A DNA stretch of 10,336 nt, from the NCBI GenBank assembly GCA_947174735.1, contig CAMWKC010000061.1, forward strand, positions 1 through 10,336. Direction: 5' to 3'. This stretch comes from an uncultured Porphyromonadaceae bacterium (GTDB lineage Bacteria > Bacteroidota > Bacteroidia > Bacteroidales > Muribaculaceae). Below are positions 1-7,392 of this stretch, one piece after another. The stretch's first letter is position 1. Every line of letters starts with the position of its first letter. The notes beneath the pieces are model-generated. The model saw only the letters and a program-made list of their open reading frames with translations, did no database searches and was not told the origin of the DNA. A program made the position numbers and the translations under genes.

Positions 1-79
1 CCTCAAATTGTTTACCGACGTCACGTAGGTTGGATTCGAGAGCCAGCTCGTTCTGGAGGGCTATCAAACGGTTAAGACG
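1..79 (-). other. miaB: Continuation of the miaB reading frame beyond the in-frame TAA, cut by the window edge
   Basis: Reading on in the same frame past TAA 82..80 gives RLNRLIALQNELALES, then NLRDVGKQFE at the edge. This is the usual MiaB stretch that links the radical-SAM barrel to the TRAM domain (family pattern: RLNEIIALQ...ES...VGK.FE). There is no frameshift and no further stop in the visible 79 nt. A single base change in a Lys (AAA), Gln (CAA) or Glu (GAA) codon would explain the TAA. The stretch is therefore the remaining part of one gene, either a recent nonsense allele or a sequencing or assembly error. Confidence 0.85.
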
Positions 80-1204
80 TTAGATTTTGCCCTCTTCAGG
101 TACGTTGTCAGCAAGATGTTTTGAAGCAAAAGTGCCGGGACGTTCAGAATACTTGAACATAAAGGCCGAGTCAAAACCGGCTTCCCGCATCAGTTGAAGT
201 GTCTGGCCGAAATCTTCCTCGCTTTCATTATGAAATCCTGTGAACATATCAGTCGAAAGCCCGGCATCAGGCAGTATACGCCGTATTGCGGCCACCCGGT
301 CCAGATACCACTCGCGTGTGTACTTACGGTTCATATCATGCAGTACGGAATTACTGCCGCTCTGAACAGGCAGATGTATATGACGCGCTATATTGGCATG
401 ACGCGCCATAGCGTGCAGTGTTTCGTCACTCATATCCTTAGGATGCGATGTGGTGAAGCGTATACGCATATCAGGGGCAGCTTCAGCTACAATTTCTAAA
501 AGCGCCGGGAAGTCAGTAACTGTACCGTCAGGTGCTTCATAACGGTAACTGTTGACATTCTGGCCCAAAAGAGTTACTTCTCGAAAACCACGCCGGCGCA
601 GGTCATCAAGTTCGTGCAGTATGCTTTCTGGCTCACGAGAACGCTCGCGTCCTCTGGTGTAGGGCACAATGCAGTAAGAACAAAAATTATTGCATCCGCG
701 CATTATCGAGATAAATCCGCTCACTTTGTTGGCTCCGAGACGTCGTGGCAATACATCACGGTAAGTCTCGGTAGTAGAAAGCTCGATATTTATAGCTTTC
801 TGACCTTGTTCGGCTGCTCCTACAAGCGAGGGGAGATCAAGATAAGCGTCAGGACCGGCTACTATATCGACACCGTAATCGTCAATAAGCTTATGTTTAA
901 GGCGCTCGGCCATACAGCCTATCACACCTATGATTATGTTACGGCCCAGACGCCGGCGCAGGGCGTTCCAGTAGTTCAGGCGGCCATAGATTTTCTGTTC
1001 GGCATTGTCGCGTATCGAGCAGGTGTTTATCAGCACGGCAGCGGCTTCGTCATCATGTTCGGTAGTCTCGTAGCCGGCCATACCCATCATCGAAGCCACT
1101 ACTTCCGAATCGGCCACATTCATCTGGCACCCGTAAGTCTCAATGCGCACTTTCTTCAAAGAAGTGCAGTTTTTATCGTTATTCGGCAAAAAAAACGGCT
1201 CCAT
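80..1204 (-). CDS. miaB: MiaB, tRNA-2-methylthio-N6-dimethylallyladenosine synthase, truncated by an in-frame stop
   Basis: Radical-SAM methylthiotransferase that converts i6A37 to ms2i6A37 in tRNAs reading UNN codons, in the cytoplasm. The 374-residue product has the N-terminal UPF0004 domain with three cluster cysteines (Cys26 in YGCQMN, Cys62 in NTCSIR, Cys97 in GCMAE). The radical-SAM motif RGCNNFCSYC follows (Cys171, 175, 178), then the family motifs GQNVNSY, TSHP and HLPVQSGS. The family is usually about 440-455 residues. Here translation stops at TAA 82..80, just after VPEEGKI, so the C-terminal TRAM domain that helps bind tRNA is lost. The frame beyond the stop still reads as MiaB. 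ATG at 1204 is chosen because it lies just upstream of the conserved VRIETYGCQMN block and about 30 nt after a good promoter. The family call is near certain; whether the gene is functional is open. Confidence 0.93.
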   Translation of the reverse strand: MEPFFLPNNDKNCTSLKKVRIETYGCQMNVADSEVVASMMGMAGYETTEHDDEAAAVLINTCSIRDNAEQKIYGRLNYWNALRRRLGRNIIIGVIGCMAERLKHKLIDDYGVDIVAGPDAYLDLPSLVGAAEQGQKAINIELSTTETYRDVLPRRLGANKVSGFISIMRGCNNFCSYCIVPYTRGRERSREPESILHELDDLRRRGFREVTLLGQNVNSYRYEAPDGTVTDFPALLEIVAEAAPDMRIRFTTSHPKDMSDETLHAMARHANIARHIHLPVQSGSNSVLHDMNRKYTREWYLDRVAAIRRILPDAGLSTDMFTGFHNESEEDFGQTLQLMREAGFDSAFMFKYSERPGTFASKHLADNVPEEGKI

Positions 1205-1208
1205 ATTA

Positions 1209-1238
1209 TTGCATGTCGGAATTTAATGATTAAATTTG
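1209..1238 (+). promoter_or_regulatory. Bacteroides-type promoter of the CoA-transferase gene
   Basis: TTG (1209-1211), a 19-nt spacer and TAAATTTG (1231-1238) match the Bacteroidota -33/-7 consensus. The predicted start of transcription is around 1245, which leaves a leader of about 27 nt before the ATG at 1272. The -7 element abuts the miaB -7 element on the other strand. Together they form the near-palindrome TAAATTTGC/GCAAAATTA at 1231-1248, with one mismatch between arms. Confidence 0.6.
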
Positions 1239-1240
1239 CG

Positions 1241-1272
1241 CAAAATTACCACTTAAATCTAAACGCTACAAA
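1241..1272 (-). promoter_or_regulatory. Bacteroides-type promoter of miaB
   Basis: On the minus strand, TTTG (1272..1269) is followed by 20 nt and then TAATTTTG (1248..1241), an exact match to the Bacteroidota -33 TTTG / -7 TAnnTTTG consensus. The predicted start of transcription is around 1235, which gives a leader of about 30 nt before the miaB ATG at 1204. The -33 element overlaps the start codon of the oppositely oriented CoA-transferase gene. Confidence 0.6.
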
Positions 1273-2777
1273 TGAGCATCCCTTTTATTACTGCAGAAGA
1301 GGCTGCCAGCTATATTAAAAATGGCGACAACGTAGGCTTCTCGGGCTTTACTGCCTCCGGTACTCCTAAAGTTGTAACAGTAGCTCTGGCCAAGCGCGCC
1401 CGTGAGCTCCATGAAAAAGGCGAACCATTCAAAATCAACATGTTTACGGGTGCCTCGACTAACGACCATGTCGACGGTGAGCTGGCCCGTGCCAACGCAA
1501 TCAACATCCGTACTCCTTATCAGGGCCATCCTGATTCGCGTAAAGCTCTTAACGACGGCGAGATACACTATTTCGACGCCCATCTGAGCCATGTTTCTCA
1601 GGACCTGCGCTATGGTTTCTTCGGCGATATAGATGTAGCCATAATTGAGGTTACAGAGATGACTCCCAACGGCGAGTTTATTCTTGGTGCCGGTCTGGGT
1701 ATGAGTCCTACTCTGGCTATGATGGCCAAGAAAGTCATAATAGAGTACAGCTCTTTCTATAAGACTTCATTCCGCGGTTTCCACGATAATTATGTGCCTC
1801 TGGACCCCCCTCACCGCCGCGAGATTCCTATTTATAAGCCCTCTGACCGTATCGGTAGCACCGTTATCAAGATTGACCCCAAGAGAATTATCGGTATCGT
1901 ACCCTCTAACGCTTCAGAGAGTATCAAACCTTTCCATGCTTCTGACGAAACAACACACCGTATCGGAGAAAATGTCTGCAACTTCCTGGCTTCACAGCTT
2001 CGTGAGGGCAAGATGCCTAAAGAATTCCTCCCAATACAGTCCGGTGTCGGTAACGTAGCTAATGCCGTACTCTATGGTCTGGGTGAGAATCCTGACATTC
2101 CTCAGTTCGAGATGTACACCGAGGTTATACAGGACGCCGTGATGACTCTTATGGAGGAAGGCAAATGTAAGTTCGCTTCTACTTGTGCCTTGACTTTCTC
2201 GGACGATGCCATGACACATTTCATGGATAACATCGACTTCTTCCGTGACAAGATACTTATGCGTCCGGGTGAAATATCCAACTCTCCCGAGGTTGTACGC
2301 CGACTCGGTCTCATCGCTATGAATACCGCTCTTGAGGCTGACATCTTCGGTAATGTTAACTCTACCCATGTGCTCGGCACCAAGATGATGAACGGTATCG
2401 GCGGTTCGGCTGACTTCTGCCGCAACGCTTACCTGTCAATATTCTCCTGCCCTTCTATCCAGAAAGGCGGTAAGATTTCGGCTATCGTTCCTATGGTATC
2501 GCATGTTGACCACAGCGAGCACTCGGTTAAGATTCTTGTTACCGAGCAAGGTGTAGCAGACCTCCGTGGCAAAGACCCGCGTCAGCGTGCCCACACTATC
2601 ATCGAGAACTGTGCTCACCCAATGTACAAACAGCTTCTCTGGGATTATCTCAAACTCTGCGAGGGCAAAGGTGTTCACACTCCTCACAGCCTGCGTTCGG
2701 CTTTCGCTTTCCACCAGACTCTTATGGAAGAGGGCGATATGACACTCACCGACTACGCTCGTTTTGAGAAAAGATAA
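1272..2777 (+). CDS. Succinate/acetate-type CoA-transferase (acetyl-CoA hydrolase/transferase family)
   Basis: Class I CoA-transferase that moves CoA between carboxylic acids such as succinate, acetate or propionate through a glutamyl-CoA thioester. In succinate- and propionate-producing Bacteroidales it would link succinyl-CoA or propionyl-CoA to free acids in fermentation. The 501-residue length is normal for the ScpC/YgfH/AarC subgroup. Visible signatures are the N-terminal GFSGFTASGTPK segment (about 22-33), YTEVIQDAVM with the likely catalytic Glu284, and the oxyanion-hole glycine motif NGIGGSADF (374-382). A late TEQGVADLRGKDPRQRA block (424-440) follows. The start is the first ATG, directly before SIPFITAEEAA. 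The gene stands alone: it diverges from miaB and runs into a long palindrome 10 nt after its stop. The family is certain. The preferred acyl pair cannot be read from the sequence, so no symbol is given. Confidence 0.93.
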   Translation: MSIPFITAEEAASYIKNGDNVGFSGFTASGTPKVVTVALAKRARELHEKGEPFKINMFTGASTNDHVDGELARANAINIRTPYQGHPDSRKALNDGEIHYFDAHLSHVSQDLRYGFFGDIDVAIIEVTEMTPNGEFILGAGLGMSPTLAMMAKKVIIEYSSFYKTSFRGFHDNYVPLDPPHRREIPIYKPSDRIGSTVIKIDPKRIIGIVPSNASESIKPFHASDETTHRIGENVCNFLASQLREGKMPKEFLPIQSGVGNVANAVLYGLGENPDIPQFEMYTEVIQDAVMTLMEEGKCKFASTCALTFSDDAMTHFMDNIDFFRDKILMRPGEISNSPEVVRRLGLIAMNTALEADIFGNVNSTHVLGTKMMNGIGGSADFCRNAYLSIFSCPSIQKGGKISAIVPMVSHVDHSEHSVKILVTEQGVADLRGKDPRQRAHTIIENCAHPMYKQLLWDYLKLCEGKGVHTPHSLRSAFAFHQTLMEEGDMTLTDYARFEKR

Positions 2778-2786
2778 TCATATACG

Positions 2787-2867
2787 AAATCATCTCAAAT
2801 CAGATATATAAAGGTGCCAATGGTCTCAGACCATTGGCACCTTTATATATCTGATTTGAGATGATTT
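2787..2867. terminator. 81-bp perfect palindrome between convergent genes, probable bidirectional terminator
   Basis: Arms of 40 bp (2787-2826 and 2828-2867) are exact reverse complements around a single C at 2827. The core stem AAAGGTGCCAATGGT/ACCATTGGCACCTTT is GC-richer and flanked by A-rich and T-rich sequence on both sides, as in a two-way intrinsic terminator. A further outer stem of about 25 bp, read from 2787 as AAATCATCTCAAATCAGATA and on, is also perfect. It begins 10 nt after the CoA-transferase stop and ends one base before the metG stop codon (TGA 2870..2868). The terminator role is inferred from position and shape. The extra arm length is unexplained. Confidence 0.8.
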
Positions 2868-4916
2868 TCAGCCTACCGATGAGCCGGGGCGGACATCACC
2901 GTTAGGGCCTATCACTACTAAACGTCCATCGGCATCAACAGCGCTGAGTACCATACCCTGACTCTCGATACCACGCAACTTACGAGGAGCAAAATTGGCC
3001 ATGAAGCATACTTCCTGTCCTACGAGGTCTTCAGGCTTATAGTATTTGGCTATACCGCTGACTATGGTACGGCCGCCCATACCGTCGTCTATGCGCAGAC
3101 GCAGAAGTTTATCGGCCTTAGGCACTTTATCGCATTCAACAACACGTCCGACACGTATATCCATACGCTCGAATGTCTCGAATTCGACATTATCCTTGAC
3201 CTCGGCAGGTTTCCATTGTGCTAACTGATTGGCTTCCTTAGTAGCTAACAGTTTGTTAACCTGCGCTTCCACAACACTGTCTTCTATCTTCTCAAACAGT
3301 AGATGAGGCTTGTCAATAGTCTCACCGGCTTTCACAAGGTCAAAACGGCCGAGCATATCCCAGCTTAGGTGCCCAAGGTGAAGTTGAGCAGCAAGGTCAG
3401 CACCCATGAAAGGCATGAACGGTTCGAAGGCGACGGCAAGATTGGCACATATCTGGATAGCAATGTTGAGAATCGTACCTACACGTTCCATATCGGTCTT
3501 AGCCAGTTTCCAAGGTTCGGTATCAGCCAGATACTTATTGCCGGCACGGGCTATATTCATAGCTTCCTTCAGAGCTTCGCGGAATTTGAAAGCATCCATA
3601 CAGCTACCTTCAGCCTCGACAGCCTTGCGTACTTCCTCCATTACGTTGCGGTCAGCTTCGGTAAGCTCGCCACATACAGGCACAACACCGTCAAAATACT
3701 TGTGAACAAGCACCATAGCGCGATTGACGAAGTTGCCTAAGATAGCTACCAGTTCGGAGTTGTTGCGTGCCTGAAAATCTTTCCACGTGAAATTGTTATC
3801 CTTTGTCTCAGGTGCGTTAGCAGTCAGAACATAACGCAACACGTCCTGCTTACCGGGCAATTCCTGAAGATACTCATGCAGCCATACAGCCCAGTTACGC
3901 GAGGTGGAAATCTTATCGTCCTCAAGATTCAGAAATTCGTTAGCCGGTACATTGTCAGGAAGATTATATGTACCGTCAGCCATAAGCATAGCCGGGAACA
4001 CGATGCAGTGGAACACAATATTATCCTTACCGATAAAGTGAAGCATACGTGTCTCCGGGTCTTTCCACCACTTTTCCCACGAATCGGGAGCTATATCTAT
4101 AGTGTTTGAAATGTAACCTATCGGAGCGTCAAACCATACATAAAGCACCTTACCTTCGGCACCTTCCACAGGCACAGGAATACCCCAGTCAAGATCACGG
4201 CTTACGGCACGGGGCTGCAGACCCATGTCAAGCCAGGACTTACACTGGCCGTAGACATTGGTCTTCCATTCCTTGTGGTCCTCAAGTATCCATTTGCGCA
4301 GGCGCGGTTCCCACTTGTCGAGCGGCAGATACCAGTGACTTGTTTCACGCATCACAGGTACATTGCCTGTTATAGCCGAACGGGGATTAATTAGGTCAGT
4401 AGCGTTGAGTGATGTGCCGCAAGCCTCGCACTGGTCACCGTATGCACGTTCGTTGCCGCAGTGAGGACAGGTACCGACCACATAACGGTCTGCAAGAAAC
4501 TGATTGGCCTGTTCGTCATAAAGTTGCATCGAAGTTTTCTCGATAAACTCACCTTTGTCGTAGAGACGACGGAAAAACTCCGAAGCGGTGCGACGGTGAG
4601 TTTCGGAAGTGGTACGTCCGTAAACATCAAACGAGATACCGAGTTGCTCGAACGAGTCTTTAATTATGTTATGGTAGCGGTCCACAATATCCTGCGGTGT
4701 CACACCCTCGGCCTTAGCCTTGATAGTGATAGGCACACCATGTTCGTCGCTGCCGCCGATAAACATTACTTCCTCACCTTTGAGGCGCAGATAACGCGCA
4801 TATATATCAGCCGGTACATAAACACCGGCCAGATGGCCGATATGAACAGGGCCATTAGCGTATGGAAGTGCTGAAGTGATCAGCGTACGTTTGAATTTCT
4901 TGTTGTCTTTGTCCAT
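2868..4916 (-). CDS. metG: Methionyl-tRNA synthetase with C-terminal tRNA-binding domain
   Basis: Class I aminoacyl-tRNA synthetase that attaches methionine to initiator and elongator tRNA(Met), in the cytoplasm. The 682 residues hold the Rossmann catalytic core with the HIGH motif (25-28). A zinc knuckle follows with Cys150, 153, 163 and 166 (spacing C-x2-C-x9-C-x2-C). The KMSKS loop appears as KISTS (335-339), followed by RNWAVW. An alpha-helical anticodon-binding domain spans about 385-545. An EMAP/Trbp111-like OB fold for tRNA binding and dimerisation covers about 577-682 ([11 protein letters not shown], then IVSGIAKYY and [10 protein letters not shown]). This full length is normal for long bacterial MetRS. 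The ATG at 4916 sits just before the conserved [18 protein letters not shown] block. The gene lies 62 nt downstream of lpxB on the same strand, so read-through is possible alongside its own candidate promoter. Its stop touches the long palindrome. Confidence 0.98.
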   Translation of the reverse strand: MDKDNKKFKRTLITSALPYANGPVHIGHLAGVYVPADIYARYLRLKGEEVMFIGGSDEHGVPITIKAKAEGVTPQDIVDRYHNIIKDSFEQLGISFDVYGRTTSETHRRTASEFFRRLYDKGEFIEKTSMQLYDEQANQFLADRYVVGTCPHCGNERAYGDQCEACGTSLNATDLINPRSAITGNVPVMRETSHWYLPLDKWEPRLRKWILEDHKEWKTNVYGQCKSWLDMGLQPRAVSRDLDWGIPVPVEGAEGKVLYVWFDAPIGYISNTIDIAPDSWEKWWKDPETRMLHFIGKDNIVFHCIVFPAMLMADGTYNLPDNVPANEFLNLEDDKISTSRNWAVWLHEYLQELPGKQDVLRYVLTANAPETKDNNFTWKDFQARNNSELVAILGNFVNRAMVLVHKYFDGVVPVCGELTEADRNVMEEVRKAVEAEGSCMDAFKFREALKEAMNIARAGNKYLADTEPWKLAKTDMERVGTILNIAIQICANLAVAFEPFMPFMGADLAAQLHLGHLSWDMLGRFDLVKAGETIDKPHLLFEKIEDSVVEAQVNKLLATKEANQLAQWKPAEVKDNVEFETFERMDIRVGRVVECDKVPKADKLLRLRIDDGMGGRTIVSGIAKYYKPEDLVGQEVCFMANFAPRKLRGIESQGMVLSAVDADGRLVVIGPNGDVRPGSSVG

Positions 4917-4947
4917 TTGTAGGATAATATCTATTTTGAGGAAGTTG

Positions 4948-4975
4948 CAAATTTACGAAAAAAAGCCGATACAAA
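4948..4975 (-). promoter_or_regulatory. Candidate Bacteroides-type promoter of metG
   Basis: Minus strand: TTTG (4975..4972), a 16-nt spacer, then TAAATTTG (4955..4948), an exact -7 consensus. It sits between the lpxB stop (4981..4979) and the metG ATG (4916). The spacer is a few nucleotides shorter than the usual 19-20, so the -33 assignment is the weak part. Confidence 0.4.
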
Positions 4976-4978
4976 GTC

Positions 4979-6457
4979 TTAATTTTCTGTATTGCCTGTA
5001 TCCTGAGCAGTATCCTTAACTGTGTCATTTCCCTCGTTTTTCTCCGCATTCTCTCTGTGAGAGTGATATTTATTAGACTTATGCCGGGAAAAAGAACCGT
5101 TATCTTCGTTTCGTGAAGCTTCGTTTTGCTTACTCTTATGTTCCGACGGTAAATCTGTAACAGGCTGTTCAGGTATCTGCGTCTGTGGGAGGTCCTCAGA
5201 CGTTCTGGATTCGCTCTGTGGCTGAGCAGGCTTCTGTTTCGGTTTCTTACGCTTACGCTTCTTAGGTTTGAGCTCCGGTAAATCAGGGTCGGGGGCTTCC
5301 GGAAGACATTGCGGAACACCGGCACTACGCAGAGAGTCTACTATCAGTTCAGCCGTATAATCGGCAGCCAAGGCATTTCCCAATCTACGGCGCATATTTT
5401 TATATCCTCCTAACTGCCATTCACGACGTGGTGAAGGCTGAAGCAGCGGTGCTAACTCGCGGGCTACCTGTGCCGGTGTACAGTTATGCAACAGAAGTTC
5501 CGGTACAACTGAATTGTTCACTATAAGATTAGGCAGAGATACATACTTCACCTTCAGCAGCTTCTCCATTATCTTATATGATAGTTTACTACCATTGGCT
5601 CGATAACATACTACCTGAGGGGTACCAATCAGTGCTGTTTCGAGAGTGGCTGTGCCTGATGTCACAAGAGCAGCCTGAGAGTATTTCAATAATGTAGGCG
5701 TACAGCCGAATACTACCTGCAGACCGGGGTCCTGTGCCACTTCACGATAAAATTTCTCACTGATAGCCGGAGCAGCGGCTACAACATACTGACAGGTCGG
5801 AAAACGCTTGACAGCTTCAAGCATTATTGGGAGATTGTTACGTATCTCGCCTTTGCGCGAACCGGGCAACAGAGCTATTATAGGACGTTCGACATCTGCC
5901 AGTCCCTGACGTTCTACAAAATGCCGTTTAGGAGGAAGATGACCAAGTGCATAATCCATCTCCTGTACTGACGGATTACCGACGTATGTCACATTATAGC
6001 CATGACGATTATAGAAAGGAACCTCAAAAGGAAGTATCGAATACATGTTGTCGACATACTTCTTTATACGTTTCACACGGTATTCCTTCCATGCCCACAC
6101 CTTGGGCGATATATAGTAATCAACACGAATACCGAGTGATTTGGCATATTTGGCCATTTTCAGATTGAAACCCGGATAATCAACCAGTATGAGCACATCA
6201 GGACGGAAGTCAGCCAGAAGCTGTTTTGCAGTCTTGAGATTACGCCATAGCTGAGGCAGTTTGCGTAGCACTTCGCTGAAGCCCATGACATTCATCTGGT
6301 CATAATGCACTTCCGGACGTCGGCGGGCAGCCTTGGCCATAAGGTCGCCGCCAAAAAAACGTATCTGTGCCTGGTCGTCGAGTTTTCTTATAGCCGTTAT
6401 CACATCGGCTGCATGAATATCGCCGGATGCCTCTCCGGCAATCAGCATATACTTCAT
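4979..6457 (-). CDS. lpxB: Lipid-A-disaccharide synthase with a long basic, low-complexity C-terminal tail
   Basis: GT19 glycosyltransferase that joins UDP-2,3-diacylglucosamine and lipid X to form the lipid A disaccharide, at the inner face of the cytoplasmic membrane. Visible family motifs: GEASGDIHA (8-16), FFGGDLM (34-40), MGFSEVLRKLP (58-68), LVDYPGFN (91-98), SPKVWAWK (117-124), FEVPFY (144-149), LPGSRKGEI (197-205) and SGTATLETAL (267-276). A late block follows at VSLPNLIVN (306-314). The enzyme body ends near residue 382, the usual LpxB length. About 110 more residues follow: first a Lys/Arg/Pro stretch (398-409, KKRKRKKPKQKP), then a Gln/Ser/Glu/Asn/Asp-rich segment with no recognisable fold. 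The tail is continuous with the enzyme, with no stop or frameshift at the junction. ATG at 6457 gives the standard N-terminus. It is probably transcribed ahead of metG. Confidence 0.96.
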   Translation of the reverse strand: MKYMLIAGEASGDIHAADVITAIRKLDDQAQIRFFGGDLMAKAARRRPEVHYDQMNVMGFSEVLRKLPQLWRNLKTAKQLLADFRPDVLILVDYPGFNLKMAKYAKSLGIRVDYYISPKVWAWKEYRVKRIKKYVDNMYSILPFEVPFYNRHGYNVTYVGNPSVQEMDYALGHLPPKRHFVERQGLADVERPIIALLPGSRKGEIRNNLPIMLEAVKRFPTCQYVVAAAPAISEKFYREVAQDPGLQVVFGCTPTLLKYSQAALVTSGTATLETALIGTPQVVCYRANGSKLSYKIMEKLLKVKYVSLPNLIVNNSVVPELLLHNCTPAQVARELAPLLQPSPRREWQLGGYKNMRRRLGNALAADYTAELIVDSLRSAGVPQCLPEAPDPDLPELKPKKRKRKKPKQKPAQPQSESRTSEDLPQTQIPEQPVTDLPSEHKSKQNEASRNEDNGSFSRHKSNKYHSHRENAEKNEGNDTVKDTAQDTGNTEN

Positions 6458-6704
6458 AAATTTTTAAGCTGTGTGAGGTTATTATGACCAGACACCGAAT
6501 CACAGCGCTTCCTTACAGTGTCTGTCGGGCGCAAAGCACCTTTTTATTAGATTGATTACAAGTCCATAGGTTTATAGAGCTACTGTTTTTTTAGTCAGAT
6601 CAGTCTGTACCTTTCAATAACATACCACTTTCCGACGTTCTTATATCAGTGACATAAATACAGTCAATATAATTGAATTTCTTCAGTTACTCATTATTTC
6701 CTGA
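6458..6704. other. AT-rich divergent spacer between lpxB and the NERD-domain gene
   Basis: This 247-nt spacer should hold promoters for both flanking genes, but I find no exact TAnnTTTG element with a well-placed -33 on either strand. The nearest plus-strand matches are TAGGTTTA (6567-6574) and TACCTTTC (6608-6615), each one base off and lacking TTTG upstream. A 7-bp inverted repeat, CAGACAC (6489-6495) and GTGTCTG (6518-6524) with a 22-nt loop, would fall in the lpxB leader; its role is unknown. I see no convincing small gene or RNA. Confidence 0.5.
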
Positions 6705-7379
6705 ATGTGGCAAACTCTTACATCAATCTCCATGACAGTATGGTTACTTATGGCTACCGGACTAATTGCAGCCGGTGTACTCATCTACATACTGTCGGTG
6801 CTGCTTCCGCGTCTCCGTCACGGACGTGAAGGGGAACGTAAAGTTCAGCATCTGCTTGAAAGTATAAAAAATAATGCTAATATACCGTTTCATGACCTTC
6901 TTCTGCCGACTGCCGGAGGTCATACTACTCAGATTGATCACCTGCTGATTTCGACAAGAGGTATATTCGTCATAGAAACGAAAAGTCACTATGGTGTCAT
7001 AAAGGGTAACGCTCAAAGCAAGTACTGGAAACAGATAGCTGCCAATTATACCCATGACTTTTATAATCCGTTGATGCAGAATGCCTCACATGTGCGTCAT
7101 CTGCGTAATCTGCTTAGACAGATTCCTGCCGAGTGGTTTATATCAATAATTGTCTTTACTGATGCCGAGAGTTTGAATATCTCCACGCAATGTGACGGCA
7201 AGACGTTGCTGCTTTCCGATCTTTCCACCGAACTGAAACGCTATCCCCGTATAATAGAGCGCCGGCAGCTTGCCGGTATAGCCGCTACAATACGCAAAGC
7301 TGACATACGTAATCCGCTGGCACGTATTAAACACGTCATGCATGCACGCCGCACAGCCAGGCAGTCAAAGAATAAATAA
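6705..7379 (+). CDS. Membrane-anchored NERD-domain (nuclease-related) protein
   Basis: The 224-residue protein has one N-terminal membrane helix (about 11-34) followed by RLRHGREGER, so the body is probably cytoplasmic. The body matches the NERD domain: GREGERKVQHLL (40-51) with Glu44, DLLLP (64-68), QIDHLLIS (77-84) with Asp78, GIFVIETKSHYGVIKG (86-101) with Glu91 and Lys93, and NPLMQN (121-126). Asp78 and the Glu91-x-Lys93 pair fit the PD-(D/E)xK-like active site proposed for NERD proteins. The basic C-terminus after about 197 has no recognisable fold. Substrate and activity are unknown for most of the family; nuclease activity is an inference. ATG 6705 is used because it keeps the whole membrane helix; Met11 is an alternative that would shorten it. 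The gene lies 13 nt before the lipoprotein gene, so the two probably form an operon. Confidence 0.82.
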   Translation: MWQTLTSISMTVWLLMATGLIAAGVLIYILSVLLPRLRHGREGERKVQHLLESIKNNANIPFHDLLLPTAGGHTTQIDHLLISTRGIFVIETKSHYGVIKGNAQSKYWKQIAANYTHDFYNPLMQNASHVRHLRNLLRQIPAEWFISIIVFTDAESLNISTQCDGKTLLLSDLSTELKRYPRIIERRQLAGIAATIRKADIRNPLARIKHVMHARRTARQSKNK

Positions 7380-7392
7380 TAATAGCCCGACA

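Noticed and set aside
614..1318. A 234-codon open frame on the plus strand opposite miaB
   Set aside because: It lies almost wholly antisense to a clear conserved gene, crosses the divergent promoter region, and its product has no recognisable motif. It is a by-product of miaB codon use.
3003..3900. KISTS in place of KMSKS in MetRS
   Set aside because: It looked like a lost catalytic signature, but [11 protein letters not shown] is, as far as I recall, the normal form in MetRS of this phylum, so it is not unusual.
6422..6439. Inverted repeat GCCGGA-N6-TCCGGC just inside the lpxB start
   Set aside because: It encodes the conserved GEASGD motif. The symmetry is most simply explained by codon choice, although a weak effect on translation cannot be excluded.
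6484..6555. A 23-codon open frame starting MTRHRITALPY in the divergent spacer
   Set aside because: It is too short to support, has no ribosome-binding or promoter signal of its own, and no recognisable sequence.
7342..7392. A 17-residue N-terminal extension of the lipoprotein from an earlier ATG
   Set aside because: It would overlap the end of the NERD gene and bury the lipoprotein signal peptide behind a polar segment. ATG 7393 gives a standard signal peptide.
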